A DNA stretch of 64,000 nucleotides from an uncultured Acidobacteriia bacterium (lineage in GTDB: Bacteria > Acidobacteriota > Terriglobia > Bryobacterales > Bryobacteraceae): the NCBI GenBank assembly GCA_903875575.1, contig CAIQWJ010000074.1:62001-126000 (forward strand). The letters are read 5' to 3'. Numbering within the stretch: the stretch's first letter is position 1; each line of letters opens with the position of its first letter. The position numbers and the translations under genes are program-made. Below the pieces are notes generated by a model, which worked only from the letters and a program-made list of their open reading frames with translations, was not told the origin of the DNA and ran no database searches. Positions 26,699 to 35,959 of the stretch are shown here, one piece after another.

Positions 26699-27932
26699 GG
26701 CGCACCTCAACAGAACGAGCGTGGGCTTCGAGACCTTCGGCTCTCGCGAGCGTGGTGACGGACGGCGCGATCTTTTTCAGGGCGCGGGCGTCGAGTTGCT
26801 GCACAGAGATGACCTTGACGTAGTCGGCGGCTGAGAGACCTCCGCGCAGACGCGCCACACCGTTGGTCGGCAGAACGTGATTGGGGCCGGAGGCGTAATC
26901 GCCCGCGGCTTCCGGACTGAACGGGCCGACGAAGATGCTGCCGGCGTGGCGGATCTTCGGGATGAGCTCTTCGTGGTAAATCGCGAGGTGTTCCGGCGCG
27001 AAACGGTTGGAGAGTTCTACGGCTTCATCGAGCGAATCGACAATGATGATGGCGCTGTTCTTGTCGATGGCCTTGCGGGCTACCAGCGCGGTGGTGAGGG
27101 TTGAGAGTTGCTTCTCGATTTCCTTCGCTACTTTGTCAGCAAGTTTGCGCGAGGTGGTGAGGAGGATGGCGCTGGCGTCGGTATCGTGTTCGGCCTGGGC
27201 GAGCATGTCGGCGGCGAGGAAGCGCGCGTCGGCATCGGCGGCGATGATCAGAATTTCCGTTGGGCCCGCGACAAAGTCGATGCCGACTTCACCGGCGAGC
27301 AGGCGCTTGGCCGCGGCTACATAGATGTTGCCCGGGCCAACTATGCGGTCTGCGCGGGGCACGGTTTTGGTGCCGTAGGCGAACGCGGCTATCGCCTGTG
27401 CGCCTCCCATCTGGAAGACCTGATCGAGACCGAGGCGGTGGGCGACGCCGTAAACTTCGTCGACCGGCTTTGGGCACGCCACACATATATTCGGAACGCC
27501 GGCTACCTGCGCGGGAACCGCCGTCATGATGAGAGTGCTGGGCAGCGGGTAGCGGCCGGCCGGAATGTAGGCACCCACCGTGTCGAGAGGGCGAACGACC
27601 TGACCGAGTTTGTGGCCGGGACCGTAGCTACTGAAGGACTCTTTGGGGAGTTGCTTCTGCGCGTAACGACGAACGTTGTGAGAGGCTACTTCGACGGCGT
27701 CAATAAAGGCCGGAGTCAGGCGATTGGCGGCGGTGCCGAGTTCGGCCACCGGCACGCGCACGGACTTGCGGGTCAGGCCGTCGAACTTGCGGGCGTACTC
27801 CATCAGGCCTTTGTCGCCATGCTTGCGGACGGCTTCGAGGATGGGGCGCACTATCGCTTCGGCTTCCGTCATGCGGGCCGAGCGGCGGGCGAGGAGGCGG
27901 CCGGTGTCGCTGGATTTGAGGATGCGGATCAT
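26691..27932 (-). CDS. hisD: HisD: histidinol dehydrogenase
   Basis: The 413 residues have the family features: GAYIPAGRYPLPSTLIM, VGPGNIYVAAAKRLLAG, AGPTEILIIAADADARF, QAEHDTDASAILLT with the catalytic Glu-His pair, and FAPEHLAIYHEE. It performs the last two NAD-dependent oxidations from L-histidinol to L-histidine and needs zinc. It lies 12 bases after hisG. Confidence 0.96.
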   Translation of the reverse strand: MIRILKSSDTGRLLARRSARMTEAEAIVRPILEAVRKHGDKGLMEYARKFDGLTRKSVRVPVAELGTAANRLTPAFIDAVEVASHNVRRYAQKQLPKESFSSYGPGHKLGQVVRPLDTVGAYIPAGRYPLPSTLIMTAVPAQVAGVPNICVACPKPVDEVYGVAHRLGLDQVFQMGGAQAIAAFAYGTKTVPRADRIVGPGNIYVAAAKRLLAGEVGIDFVAGPTEILIIAADADARFLAADMLAQAEHDTDASAILLTTSRKLADKVAKEIEKQLSTLTTALVARKAIDKNSAIIIVDSLDEAVELSNRFAPEHLAIYHEELIPKIRHAGSIFVGPFSPEAAGDYASGPNHVLPTNGVARLRGGLSAADYVKVISVQQLDARALKKIAPSVTTLARAEGLEAHARSVEVRLV

Positions 27933-27944
27933 TTTGAGGTCACC

Positions 27945-28817
27945 CTACATCACTATTTTGTTGAGCGGGTATTCGACGATGCCTTCGGCTCCTGCCGCCT
28001 TGAGGCGCGGGATGATGGAACGCACGGTGGATTCGTCGAGGATGGTATTTACAGCCAGCCACTCGCCATCGCTCAGATGAGAGACCGTGGGGCGCTTGAG
28101 AGCGGGCAGGACGCCGAGGACGGCTTCGAGACTGTCCTTATGGACGTTGAGCATGAGACCGACTTTGCCGAGGGCAGCGATGGCGCCATCGAGCAGGAGT
28201 TTCAGATCCTGAAGTTTGGAGCGCTTCCAGGCGTCTTCCCAGGAAGCGATATTTGCTATTAGCTGGGTGTTGGATTCGAGGACGGTTTCGACGATGCGGA
28301 GCTTGTTGGCGCGCAGGGAGGAGCCGGTTTCGGTGACTTCGACAATGGCATCGGCGAGCACAGGGGGCTTGACTTCAGTGGCACCCCAACTGAATTCCAC
28401 CTTGGCTGTTACGCCATTCTTTTCGAGATAGCGCTTCGTTGTGGCGACGAGTTCGGTGGCGATGGTCTTGCCTTCGAGATCCTTCGCGCAGTTGATGTCG
28501 CTTGATTCGGGAACAGCGAGGACCCAGCGGACTTTGCCGAAGCTCTGCTTGGCGTAAATGAGGTCGGCCACGGCGACGACGTCGGCACCAACTTCGGAGA
28601 CCCAGTCGAGACCTGTGAGGCCGGCGTCGAGAATGCCGTCCTGAACGTAGCGGGCCATTTCCTGAGCGCGGATGAGCATGCACTCGATTTCGGGATCGTC
28701 AATGGAGGGGAAGTAGGAGCGCGAACTGGTGCTGATGTTGAAGCCGGCGCGGCGGAAGAGATCGACGGTGGCGTTTTCGAGACTACCTTTGGGGATACCG
28801 AGTTTGAGCTTAGCCAT
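27945..28817 (-). CDS. hisG: HisG: ATP phosphoribosyltransferase, long form
   Basis: The start ATG overlaps the hisI stop as TAATG. At 290 residues this is the long, hexameric form with a C-terminal regulatory domain (from about 215: [20 protein letters not shown], ending with [20 protein letters not shown]), so it needs no HisZ and is probably inhibited by histidine. The catalytic part shows [30 protein letters not shown] and a PRPP-loop-like [16 protein letters not shown]. It carries out the first step of the pathway. Confidence 0.95.
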   Translation of the reverse strand: MAKLKLGIPKGSLENATVDLFRRAGFNISTSSRSYFPSIDDPEIECMLIRAQEMARYVQDGILDAGLTGLDWVSEVGADVVAVADLIYAKQSFGKVRWVLAVPESSDINCAKDLEGKTIATELVATTKRYLEKNGVTAKVEFSWGATEVKPPVLADAIVEVTETGSSLRANKLRIVETVLESNTQLIANIASWEDAWKRSKLQDLKLLLDGAIAALGKVGLMLNVHKDSLEAVLGVLPALKRPTVSHLSDGEWLAVNTILDESTVRSIIPRLKAAGAEGIVEYPLNKIVM

Positions 28818-29200
28818 TACTTTGTTCCTCCGTAGACGGCGTTGGGGTCATAGGTGGGTTTTTCGGATTCGACCCACTCGTTGTTTTCGAGTTTGCGATA
28901 GAAGCAGCTTTCGTAACCGGCGTGACAGACGCCGGGGCCGATGGCGTCGACGGTGATGAGGAGGGTGTCGTTATCGCAATCGTTGAAGATTTCTTTGACG
29001 ATGAGGCGGTTGCCGGAGCTTTCGCCTTTCATCCAGAGTTTGTTGCGGGTGCGGCTATAGAAGGTGACGCTGCCGGTTTCGAGGGTTTTGCGCCACGCCT
29101 CTTCGTTCATGAAGCCGAGCATGAGGACGCGGTGCGAAGTGGCGTCCTGAACGATGGCCGGGAGGAGTCCGTCTAGTTTTGAGAAGTCTAGTTTCGTCAT
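28817..29200 (-). CDS. hisI: HisI: phosphoribosyl-AMP cyclohydrolase
   Basis: A 127-residue single-domain cyclohydrolase with the family pattern: [35 protein letters not shown], and metal-binding residues in DCDNDTLL and [12 protein letters not shown]. There is no C-terminal HisE (pyrophosphohydrolase) domain, and no separate hisE was found in this window. It is the first structural gene after the attenuator. Confidence 0.95.
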   Translation of the reverse strand: MTKLDFSKLDGLLPAIVQDATSHRVLMLGFMNEEAWRKTLETGSVTFYSRTRNKLWMKGESSGNRLIVKEIFNDCDNDTLLITVDAIGPGVCHAGYESCFYRKLENNEWVESEKPTYDPNAVYGGTK

Positions 29201-29257
29201 TTTGTGTTGCCGCCGCTGGGCTGGTGTTTCGCTCTCGGGGAGGAGGGCGAGGGCAAG

Positions 29258-29285
29258 AAAAAAGCCCGCCAGTGTTGCGGCGGGC
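29258..29285 (-). terminator. Attenuator terminator of the his operon
   Basis: On the minus strand GCCCGCC-(8-base loop)-GGCGGGC is followed by six T. It lies 28 bases downstream of the leader-peptide stop and before hisI. The 5' arm (CGCCCGC, 29286-29280) can instead pair with GCGGGTG inside the leader peptide (29329-29323), giving a seven-pair antiterminator that excludes the terminator. Confidence 0.9.
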
Positions 29286-29313
29286 GTCCTTTCGTTTGAA
29301 TCGTTAAATCAAA

Positions 29314-29367
29314 TCAGGCCAGCACCCGCGCGGTTGTGGAGCGATGGTGGTGGTGATGTAAGGCCAT
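29314..29367 (-). CDS. hisL: HisL: his operon leader peptide with five consecutive His codons
   Basis: The frame reads M-A-L-H-H-H-H-H-R-S-T-T-A-R-V-L-A-stop (17 residues). The five His codons occupy 29344-29358. The peptide ends 28 bases before a rho-independent terminator, the layout of classical transcription attenuation: when charged His-tRNA is scarce the ribosome stalls at the His codons and an alternative hairpin prevents termination. A possible -10 box (TACACT) ends about eight bases before the ATG and no Shine-Dalgarno is evident, so the transcript may be leaderless. Confidence 0.9.
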   Translation of the reverse strand: MALHHHHHRSTTARVLA

Positions 29368-29473
29368 AAAGGGATAGTGTAGCAAATGTGGGTTTATGGC
29401 CACAGATGAACCTGGACAAGGCAAAGACACTTAGGGCATTTGATGGGGTCATGGGTTGCGGTTTGAGCGGCAT

Positions 29474-30166
29474 TCAGGCTGCTTTTTTCGGATTATCGGG
29501 TGTGATGCCGGGGAAGTGTCGGTCCTGGTATTTGAAGCGGTCACGATCTGTCGGGTTTTTGCGGTGGTGGCGGTAGGTGTAGCGCTCGATTGCTTCGAGC
29601 GAAAAAACGAATCCGTCGTCGGAGGGTTGCCAGGGTAAGTCCCTTGTTTTGCTGAACTCGTAGAGGATGCGGGCTTCTTCGAGTTCGGCGAGATGCTTCG
29701 CTTCCCGGTCGGCCTGGGCCTGTTTGAGCTGGGCCATGAACCTTTCGAAGGATTTCTGGATGCGTTGCTCGTAAAGCGAGAGGCGTTCGAGAGTCTCGGC
29801 ACGATTGGCGACGGAGGCAGCTTCGATGACGGCGGCCTGGATTTCAGGATGGTCGGAATGGAAGAGTTTTTGGGTGCCATCGAAATGGCCGAGCATGACG
29901 ATGTTCTGGCAGTGGGCCGGGATGGTTTGGAGACGCCATGCCTGGTTGATGGCTTGACCGGCCAGGAAGGTTTCTTCTTCGCCGATTGGGGCTAGTGATG
30001 CCAGGAAGTTGTTGAAGAAGAGGGTGTAGCGTTCGCGGTCTTCTTCGGCGATGAGGAGAGTTTTGCCTGTCAGGCCGTGACGGTACGCGTTGAGACAGGT
30101 CTTTGCTTTGGCCTCCGGGGTCTTTGGGCCCGGGAGTTTTCTTTCGATGGAATGAAGGTTGTTCAT
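29474..30166 (-). CDS. Hypothetical protein with N-terminal NAYRHGLTG motif (230 aa)
   Basis: The N-terminus (GPKTPEAKAKTCLNAYRHGLTGKT) carries a KxxxxxNAxxHGLTG motif that I associate with a multi-copy family in acidobacterial genomes, often near other accessory genes; its function is unknown. The middle is helical and charged (ERLSLYEQRIQKSFERFMAQ), possibly a coiled coil, and the C-terminus is basic with RYTYRHHRKNPTDRDRF. There is no signal peptide. It lies upstream of the his leader on the same strand. Confidence 0.65.
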   Translation of the reverse strand: MNNLHSIERKLPGPKTPEAKAKTCLNAYRHGLTGKTLLIAEEDRERYTLFFNNFLASLAPIGEEETFLAGQAINQAWRLQTIPAHCQNIVMLGHFDGTQKLFHSDHPEIQAAVIEAASVANRAETLERLSLYEQRIQKSFERFMAQLKQAQADREAKHLAELEEARILYEFSKTRDLPWQPSDDGFVFSLEAIERYTYRHHRKNPTDRDRFKYQDRHFPGITPDNPKKAA

Positions 30167-30423
30167 GCCCTACGAGTAACATGCGGGTCGAGCAGGACTG
30201 GCGCATTTATTTTGCATGCTGTTGATTTCAGGGGAGATATATTTCAGAAATCGACCGCAACGCATTTCGCGGTACTGAAACGTGTCGAGATAGGAGGTCG
30301 GCGGGAGCGCGGCAGGGTGATCGTAAACGGGCCCGTCTCGTTGACCACACTGTACCCCGCCGGAAAGCCGAAAGAGCGCCGGATCGGGGTGGAGAGGTTG
30401 GGGGTGCGCCGCGCCGGTTGAGA

Positions 30424-30768
30424 TTAGAAATTCGACAAGTAGTAGATTCCGCCAGATAGTTCGAGGCCGGATGTCGTCAGGCGCAGGAAGCGCCGGACAA
30501 TTTCTCCCGTGGAGTATCGCTGCTGCGGAATGATCAGGATACCGGAGTGGGAACGGCCTCGCTCCAGCCACTCGCAATGAAGTGCCGCGAAGTCACGGGT
30601 ATTGGCGCTTACGAGAATCCGGCCCTGCGCGCTCGCAAGCATGAGTTGGGATTCGTCGTCACGAGCCTTCATTCCGGAGTCGAGGAAAGTCGTCACGTCA
30701 ATAGCGTGGCTACGCAAGGCTGCGACGAGCCGATGCTGGGCGGAATCCTCGTCGAAATAGAATTTCAC
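30424..30768 (-). CDS. DUF5615 (PIN-like) putative toxin
   Basis: The N-terminus MKFYFDEDSAQHRLVAALR and the central ILVSANTRDFAALH patch match the DUF5615/PIN-like family, with the acidic residues retained (Asp6, Glu7, Asp8 and the Asp of TRDF). The gene follows its DUF433 partner by three bases. Probably an RNase toxin by family analogy. Confidence 0.75.
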   Translation of the reverse strand: MKFYFDEDSAQHRLVAALRSHAIDVTTFLDSGMKARDDESQLMLASAQGRILVSANTRDFAALHCEWLERGRSHSGILIIPQQRYSTGEIVRRFLRLTTSGLELSGGIYYLSNF

Positions 30769-30771
30769 GTG

Positions 30772-31068
30772 TCAGGGCCGAGACGGCAGACGGGAGGAGC
30801 GAACACCCTCGTCGTAGGCCTGCTCCTCGGCTTCGATGTCGGCGTCGATCTCCTGCTTGTTGGCGTGATAAAAGGCCAGACTGGCGTAGACCTGCGCAAG
30901 AGAAAGAGGCGGGCGGTCCGCCGCTATCTCTTCAGGGGATAGGCCCCTGTTGTTTTCGATGGCGATGGTTCGCACGCACAGGCCGGTTCCGGCGATAATC
31001 GGGCGGCCACCGCGCAGGGCGGGGTCGCGCGTTATCAGGGCACCGATTTCGGCGAAGGCGACGGGCAT
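30772..31068 (-). CDS. DUF433 protein, putative antitoxin
   Basis: The 98 residues contain the DUF433 core (ALRGGRPIIAGTGLCVRTIA, then LSPEEIAADRPPLSLAQVYASLAFY) with a helix-turn-helix-like middle part. The C-terminus (QEIDADIEAEEQAYDEGV) is acidic, as often seen in antitoxin tails that contact the toxin. Directly upstream of the DUF5615 gene on the same strand. Confidence 0.75.
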   Translation of the reverse strand: MPVAFAEIGALITRDPALRGGRPIIAGTGLCVRTIAIENNRGLSPEEIAADRPPLSLAQVYASLAFYHANKQEIDADIEAEEQAYDEGVRSSRLPSRP

Positions 31069-31148
31069 CTTGACCTCAGTATAGCGCCGAACGGGGATCT
31101 GAATTTGTGCAGCTTCAGCTTTTCGTTAAGGGCGCAACGAAGATCAGT

Positions 31149-31808
31149 ATGATGGGATTACCTTTGCCCTCGAACGACTTTGCGATTGAATTGGACGCTA
31201 TTTTGCCTGGCGATTTGCCTCGGCGGGAGATTGTGATTGCCTGTGCTTCGCGGCATTTGGAGATGATTGTGGAGATCAATGAGGTGATGAACCTCACCAG
31301 GATCACGACGCCTCGGGATGCAGCGATTAAGCATGTTCTCGATTCGGTGATGCCGTGGCGGTTGTTTGCCGGGGCGAAGCGCGTGCTCGACGCTGGGACC
31401 GGGCCGGGGTTTCCTGGGTTGCCACTGGCTCTGGTGTTGCCTGAGACTTCGTTTACTCTGGCGGAGTCGACCGGGAAGAAGGCGCGGTTTGTGGAGAGCG
31501 TGATTGCCGATTTGAAGATTGAGAATGCGCGGGTGCTGGCGGAGCGTGTGGAGGATATCGGGAAGCGCGAGAAGTTTGAGATTGTGACGGCACGGGCGTT
31601 TGCTCCGATGCCGAAGGCGTTGAAGATGCTGGCTCCGCTGCTGAAGAAGGGCACGCGGGCTCTCCTTTATAAGGGGCCTGAAGTTGCCACTGAGATTGCC
31701 GAGGCGGAACGGGAGGCGAAAGCGCTGGGGGTCGCGTTTGAGATCGTGATGCGGTATGAACTGCCGGACGGGCTGGGTACGCGGAATATCGTGCAGATTA
31801 CGCGGTAG
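31149..31808 (+). CDS. rsmG: RsmG: 16S rRNA (guanine-N7) methyltransferase
   Basis: The SAM-binding motif is clear (VLDAGTGPGFPGLPLAL) together with LTRITTPRDAAIKHVLDS, typical of RsmG (GidB), which methylates G527 in 16S rRNA. The Met at 31149 gives a 219-residue protein of usual length; a GTG at 31107 would add 14 residues. No mnmG neighbour is present, unlike in many bacteria. It stands alone between two toxin-antitoxin pairs on the opposite strand. Confidence 0.9.
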   Translation: MMGLPLPSNDFAIELDAILPGDLPRREIVIACASRHLEMIVEINEVMNLTRITTPRDAAIKHVLDSVMPWRLFAGAKRVLDAGTGPGFPGLPLALVLPETSFTLAESTGKKARFVESVIADLKIENARVLAERVEDIGKREKFEIVTARAFAPMPKALKMLAPLLKKGTRALLYKGPEVATEIAEAEREAKALGVAFEIVMRYELPDGLGTRNIVQITR

Positions 31809-31927
31809 CCAGTTTGTGGATTCGGTGGAGCATTGTCCCAGGTGAGCTTGCGGAAGGATGCCGCGCATCAGGTCAGGGTTTCGCGGGCCCTGCATTTTCC
31901 GGCAAGTCGACTGGCACCGGGATTTCC

Positions 31928-32205
31928 CTATCGATAAACTTCGGATCGGTGCCGAACACGGGCGATGACGATCTCCCGGGGCATGATTTGAAAGATCACC
32001 CGATAATCCCCGACACGCAGGCGGAAGTAGCCGTCCCAGGTCCCCGAAAGAGCCTTGATGTCGCCCTCGCCGGATTCACCATACCGGGTCAGCGCCAGAA
32101 GTATGCGCCGCGCATTTTCCCTTTTGCTCATAGACGCTCTCGCGTCCCTGCCGGGTCCACGCCACGCAGTTCGGAGCGCGCGGACTCAGGCCACGCAAAC
32201 TTCAT
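31928..32205 (-). pseudogene. Frameshifted RelE/ParE-type toxin
   Basis: An ATG at 32205 overlaps the antitoxin stop as ATGA and begins MKFAWPESARSELRGVDPAG, a RelE-like N-terminus, but this frame ends in TGA after about 25 codons. The rest of the toxin continues in another frame from about 32131 (ARRILLALTRYGESGEGDIK, then YFRLRVGDYRVIFQI, the RelE core). One indel near 32130-32140 would restore one protein of about 92 residues. Translation from the internal ATG alone would give a 67-residue protein without the first strand. Confidence 0.7.
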
Positions 32206-32444
32206 TGAAGTCCGAATTCGCGCAGCATTTCGTCGTGTGAAACTACCCTGCCTGCCTGAATGTCTTTTCGGGCGCGGGCGATCGCTTCCGCATCCCCGGC
32301 AGTAACCGGTTCATCGTCCAGAGGCGCGGACATTGCAGCCCGGAAGGCGGCATCCCTGGCCAGATACTCCAGGGCGCGCTGTGTCACGGCAATCTCGCCC
32401 TCGGGGATGCGGTCGATCAGTTCATGCAATGCTTCGCGGGTCAT
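32202..32444 (-). CDS. Antitoxin of the RelE-type pair
   Basis: The ATG at 32444 is preceded by GAAGGAAG, a good Shine-Dalgarno; longer readings add an unlikely tail. The 80-residue protein is acidic and helical (MTREALHELIDRIPEGEIAV, then VVSHDEMLREFGLQ). The position directly before the toxin with a four-base overlap and the small size fit an antitoxin. If the toxin is dead, this may be an orphan. Confidence 0.65.
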   Translation of the reverse strand: MTREALHELIDRIPEGEIAVTQRALEYLARDAAFRAAMSAPLDDEPVTAGDAEAIARARKDIQAGRVVSHDEMLREFGLQ

Positions 32445-32516
32445 ATGTCTTCCTTCAGGGTATTGCACCCGGCAGGCAGTCTGCGAGCCTGTAAGGCACC
32501 GAAGCGCGCGACACAC

Positions 32517-35248
32517 TTACCAGGGGAGCATTTCGCGGAGTCGCATGGCCCAGCCGGGCGGGTCGAAACCTTCCAGCATCCAGAGGCTGCTGATGGTTTT
32601 ATAGGACGCGAAGAGGACGCTCTTGCCATCGGGTGAAAGGGTTAGGCGGATGCCGGGGACACGGTAGGTATTGGGCGTGGCATCCTTGCCGAGATCACCG
32701 ATGACCTTCTCCTTGCCGGAAGCGATGTCAAAGGAAAACAGATAATTGTGATCGGGCTCAGTTCGGATGCCATAGACGCGTTGCGAGTCGGCAGAAAACG
32801 TGAGAGCGGGAACCGACGAATCGCGACTGGTCTGCAGGAGTCTGCGAACGGTCTGACCATCGGGCGAGATCAGGTTCCAGAAGACCGCGGTAGTGTCTTT
32901 CGCCGACTCAATGAAAGTAATCCATTTGCCATCCGGCGACCATGACGGTAGCGGGTTGCCTGCAAGTTTTTCGCGCAGGACGACGGGCGTGGCTTCACCG
33001 CTCGTCTTCGCGAGCATCAGCGAAAACCCGACATCCCCCCGGCGGGCGAGGTATACGAAACGGTTGCCATCCGGCGACCAGACACCTCCGGCCTCCCAGG
33101 TGTTCCTGTCGTTCGTCAGCCGAACAGGTGGTCCGCCGGAGACGGAAGAAATCCAGTCCAGCGCATGTTGATCCCGATCAAGTTGGGAATAGACGATCCG
33201 GTCCGTTCCCGGGGATAACGCCGGGCTCATAAATCCTCTGGTAGTTTGGGGAGGGAAATCAGACGCAGTGACGATTTGCCGGTCCCAGCCTTCCGCGCGC
33301 ATCCAGATGGCGGACGCACCGTTGCGAGCGCTCTCGTAAACGAACTTGTCCTGGTGCAGCGCCCATGCCGGCATGCCCATGGGCACAGTTGACGAGACGA
33401 CGCGCTGAAGGGTGGCATCGCTCAGCGATGCGGAGAGTATGATGTATTCACCGCCGTTCTGCGTATAGAGAATCTTCTTTCCGTCGGGCGAGACAGAGGG
33501 CGATGTTTCGCCCGAATTGCCTGCACCGGATGTAATTTGGCGCCGCGCGCCCGAATGAAGTCCGGCGAGCCACAGGTGTACGGGTTGATCTTCTCCTGCA
33601 GTCCATGCGAGCACGCCGGTGCGCCCGTCCGGAAACCAGGATAGCTGGGGTGTGCTCCCGTAGCTGCGCAGACCTCTCAGAAATTGTTGTGGAACGCGTT
33701 GTCCGGCGGGGAACGGAAGCCTCCATGCCTGTTTCTCGCCGGGGACGTCCACGAGAAGCGTGAGCGACTGGCCGTCCGGCGAAAAGCGGAGGAGGGGTTG
33801 ACTAAAATTGATGGTTGCTTCGAAAGGAGCTGGCGCGTACCGCATCAACGGAGCATCCGGGGGAGTAGCAAAGAACACGGCAAACTTCCCGTCGTCCGCC
33901 CTGCGCAGGACGGCAAAAGTCTTGCCGTCCGGCGAGACTGTCGCGACAATAAAACCATTGCCGGCGGAAGCGTCCACCGGGGCGATAAATTCCGGCACTC
34001 CGCCGGTCACAGGCACTGAGAGCAAGGCGGACGGAGGGGTTTTGGCCTGCGGATTTGGCCCGACAATCCAGACTCGTTTGCTATCCGGGGTCCAGCCCAC
34101 TGGCACCCACCTGTTTGCAGCGGAGGTCAGCGGTGTGGCGTCGGACGAGTTCAGGTAACGCAGGAAGACGCGGCGCTGGTTGGCGGCACCGGCGGCGTAG
34201 ACGAAGGCTTTGCCATCGGGCGACCAGACAGCAGAGGTCGGGTTTTCCCAGGACACCTCCATGGGAGTGAACTTGTAGCTCCCTGCGCTCGCGACGGGTC
34301 GGAACGCCCAGACTGCGATGCCGCCCAGAATGATCCCCGCGGCGAGGGTGAGCCACAGGAGGTTTCGGCGCGTTTTGGGGGGAGCCTGTGTGGTTTCGGA
34401 GGCCGGAGTGGCACTGGCCGAGACGGATTCGGAGAGGCGGTCGCGGAGTTGGCGGAGTTCGCGGTAGAGGTCTCGGGTGGAATCGTAACGCTCGGCGGGT
34501 TCTTTGTGGAGGAGGCGTTCCACGATCCAGCGCAAGGGCGCGGGTACGGTGTTCGGCAGCGGTTCGGGATCTTCGCGAATGATCGCCGTCATGGTCTCGG
34601 CGGCGCTATCGCGCTGGAAGGCGCGTTTCCCGGCGGCGAGTTCGTAGAGGACCAGGCCGAGGGAGAACTGATCGGACTGCGCGGTGAGGTTGGCCTGGCC
34701 ACGCGCCTGTTCCGGGCTCATGTAGGCGATGGTGCCGACGGTGCTGCCGGGGTCGGTGAGGTTGAGGGCTACGGTGCGGGTGGCGTCGTCCTGGGAGATT
34801 TCGGCTTCTTCCCGTGCCGTCGCTTTGGCGAGGCCGAAGTCGAGGATTTTGATGCGGCCATCGCGGGTGATGAGGATGTTATCGGGCTTGAGGTCGCGAT
34901 GGACGATGCCGGCGGCGTGGGCGGCGGCGAGACCGTCGGTGATTTGCGCCGCGACATCGATGAGCTTGCGCGGGTTGTCGACAGGCGCTATGGGGGCGCC
35001 TCGACGTATTCCATGACGAGGTAGTCCGGGCCGACGTCGTAGAGCTGGCAGATGTTGGGATGGTTGAGGGCGGCGACGGCGCGGGCTTCGCGGTTGAAGC
35101 GGTCAGAGAATTTGTCTTTGGAGATTTTGACGGCGACGGTGCGGTCGAGACGGGTGTCGCGGGCTTTCCAGACTTCGCCCATGCCGCCGATGCCGAGGCG
35201 GGAGAGGATTTCGTAGGGGCCTAGTTTGGTGCCGGGGGCGAGTTCCAT
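32517..35248 (-). pseudogene. Ser/Thr protein kinase with TolB-like beta-propeller, broken by a one-base frameshift
   Basis: The N-terminal part (35248-34988) has the kinase P-loop (GPYEILSRLGIGGMGEVWKA) and VAVKISK, and ends at a TAG just after YLVMEYVEAPP. In the next frame the kinase resumes without loss: IVHRDLKPDNILI, ILDFGLAKA and MSPEQARGQANLT. A single missing G near 35000 (GAGGCGCC where GAGGGCGCC is expected) explains the shift. After the kinase come one membrane segment (LLWLTLAAGIILGGIAVWAF) and about 580 residues of WD40/TolB-like repeats of the SPDGKAFVYAAG type. Repaired, the protein would have about 910 residues. This may be a real mutation or a sequence error. Confidence 0.88.
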
Positions 35249-35358
35249 TTATGCCAGTTCCATGAGGACGGGTGGTTGATTTATTCTACTGGAGGGCAGC
35301 TCAGACCCTCGGCGAGGGGGAGGCGGAAGTAAAAACTCATCTCAGTCGGAATTGGCTT

Positions 35359-35589
35359 CTATGCGCCAAACTCGTACACCGGCGTTTCGATGGCGCGCAC
35401 GGGCGGTTTGGTGCCCCAAACGGTGCGTTGAACGGATGAGGCGACCTGGGGTGCGATGCTGATCTCGCCGCAGTGGCTACAAACTGAGGCAGGTACGTGC
35501 TCCACGACCACGAGCTTACCGTCGAGCTCTACGTGGTAACGGATGAGTTCTTCGTGCCTTTCTCCGACCGCGCAAACATCGCATTTCAT
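35359..35589 (-). CDS. YgiT-type zinc-finger protein, putative antitoxin
   Basis: The ATG at 35589 follows GGTGAGGAGACTGCA and overlaps the stop of the upstream DUF4258 gene as ATGA. The 76 residues contain two CxxC pairs (MKCDVCAVGE and SVCSHCGEI), the zinc site of the YgiT/MqsA N-terminal domain. It lacks the helix-turn-helix of full MqsA. Its partner is the DUF4258 gene just upstream. Confidence 0.8.
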   Translation of the reverse strand: MKCDVCAVGERHEELIRYHVELDGKLVVVEHVPASVCSHCGEISIAPQVASSVQRTVWGTKPPVRAIETPVYEFGA

Positions 35590-35894
35590 TGCAGTCTCCT
35601 CACCCGGAAGTCCGTCCAGCGAACTGGGTCCGGCTGGTACAAGGTTATCACTTTGACCGGATATCGATCCGGCGTTGTGCAATGAATGTGGAGCGGTCGC
35701 CCGGCCGCGGTGCGTCCGAAAATGAGGCAGCTGGGACCGTATTTGTCCGACGGATAGTTCTCAATTACCTCGCCCGCCGCTATGGCTTCTTCCACTTCGA
35801 GGACTGATATCCGACGCTGGAGGGACTGATCGAGGGCATGAAGCGAGTATTCGTAGTCGATGCGGCGAAAGCACTCGCGTATTCGGTCGATCAT
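35586..35894 (-). CDS. DUF4258 protein, putative toxin
   Basis: The 102-residue protein matches the DUF4258 pattern: a His-containing helix start (YSLHALDQSLQRRISVLEVEEAI), a conserved NYPSDKYGPSCLIFG and a beta-rich end with VKVITLYQPDP. DUF4258 proteins are RelE-like and usually pair with YgiT-type zinc-finger antitoxins, as here with a four-base overlap. Confidence 0.8.
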   Translation of the reverse strand: MIDRIRECFRRIDYEYSLHALDQSLQRRISVLEVEEAIAAGEVIENYPSDKYGPSCLIFGRTAAGRPLHIHCTTPDRYPVKVITLYQPDPVRWTDFRVRRLQ

Positions 35895-35959
35895 TGGCTC
35901 CCTTCGATGTTACGTGATCTCTTGCTATCGGGCGAAAGCGTCAGACGAATGCCGGAAAT

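Noticed and set aside
30225-30420. Minus-strand stretch reading GYSVVNETGPFTITLP
   Set aside because: It looks like the end of a lost secreted protein, but has no start and no second supporting motif.
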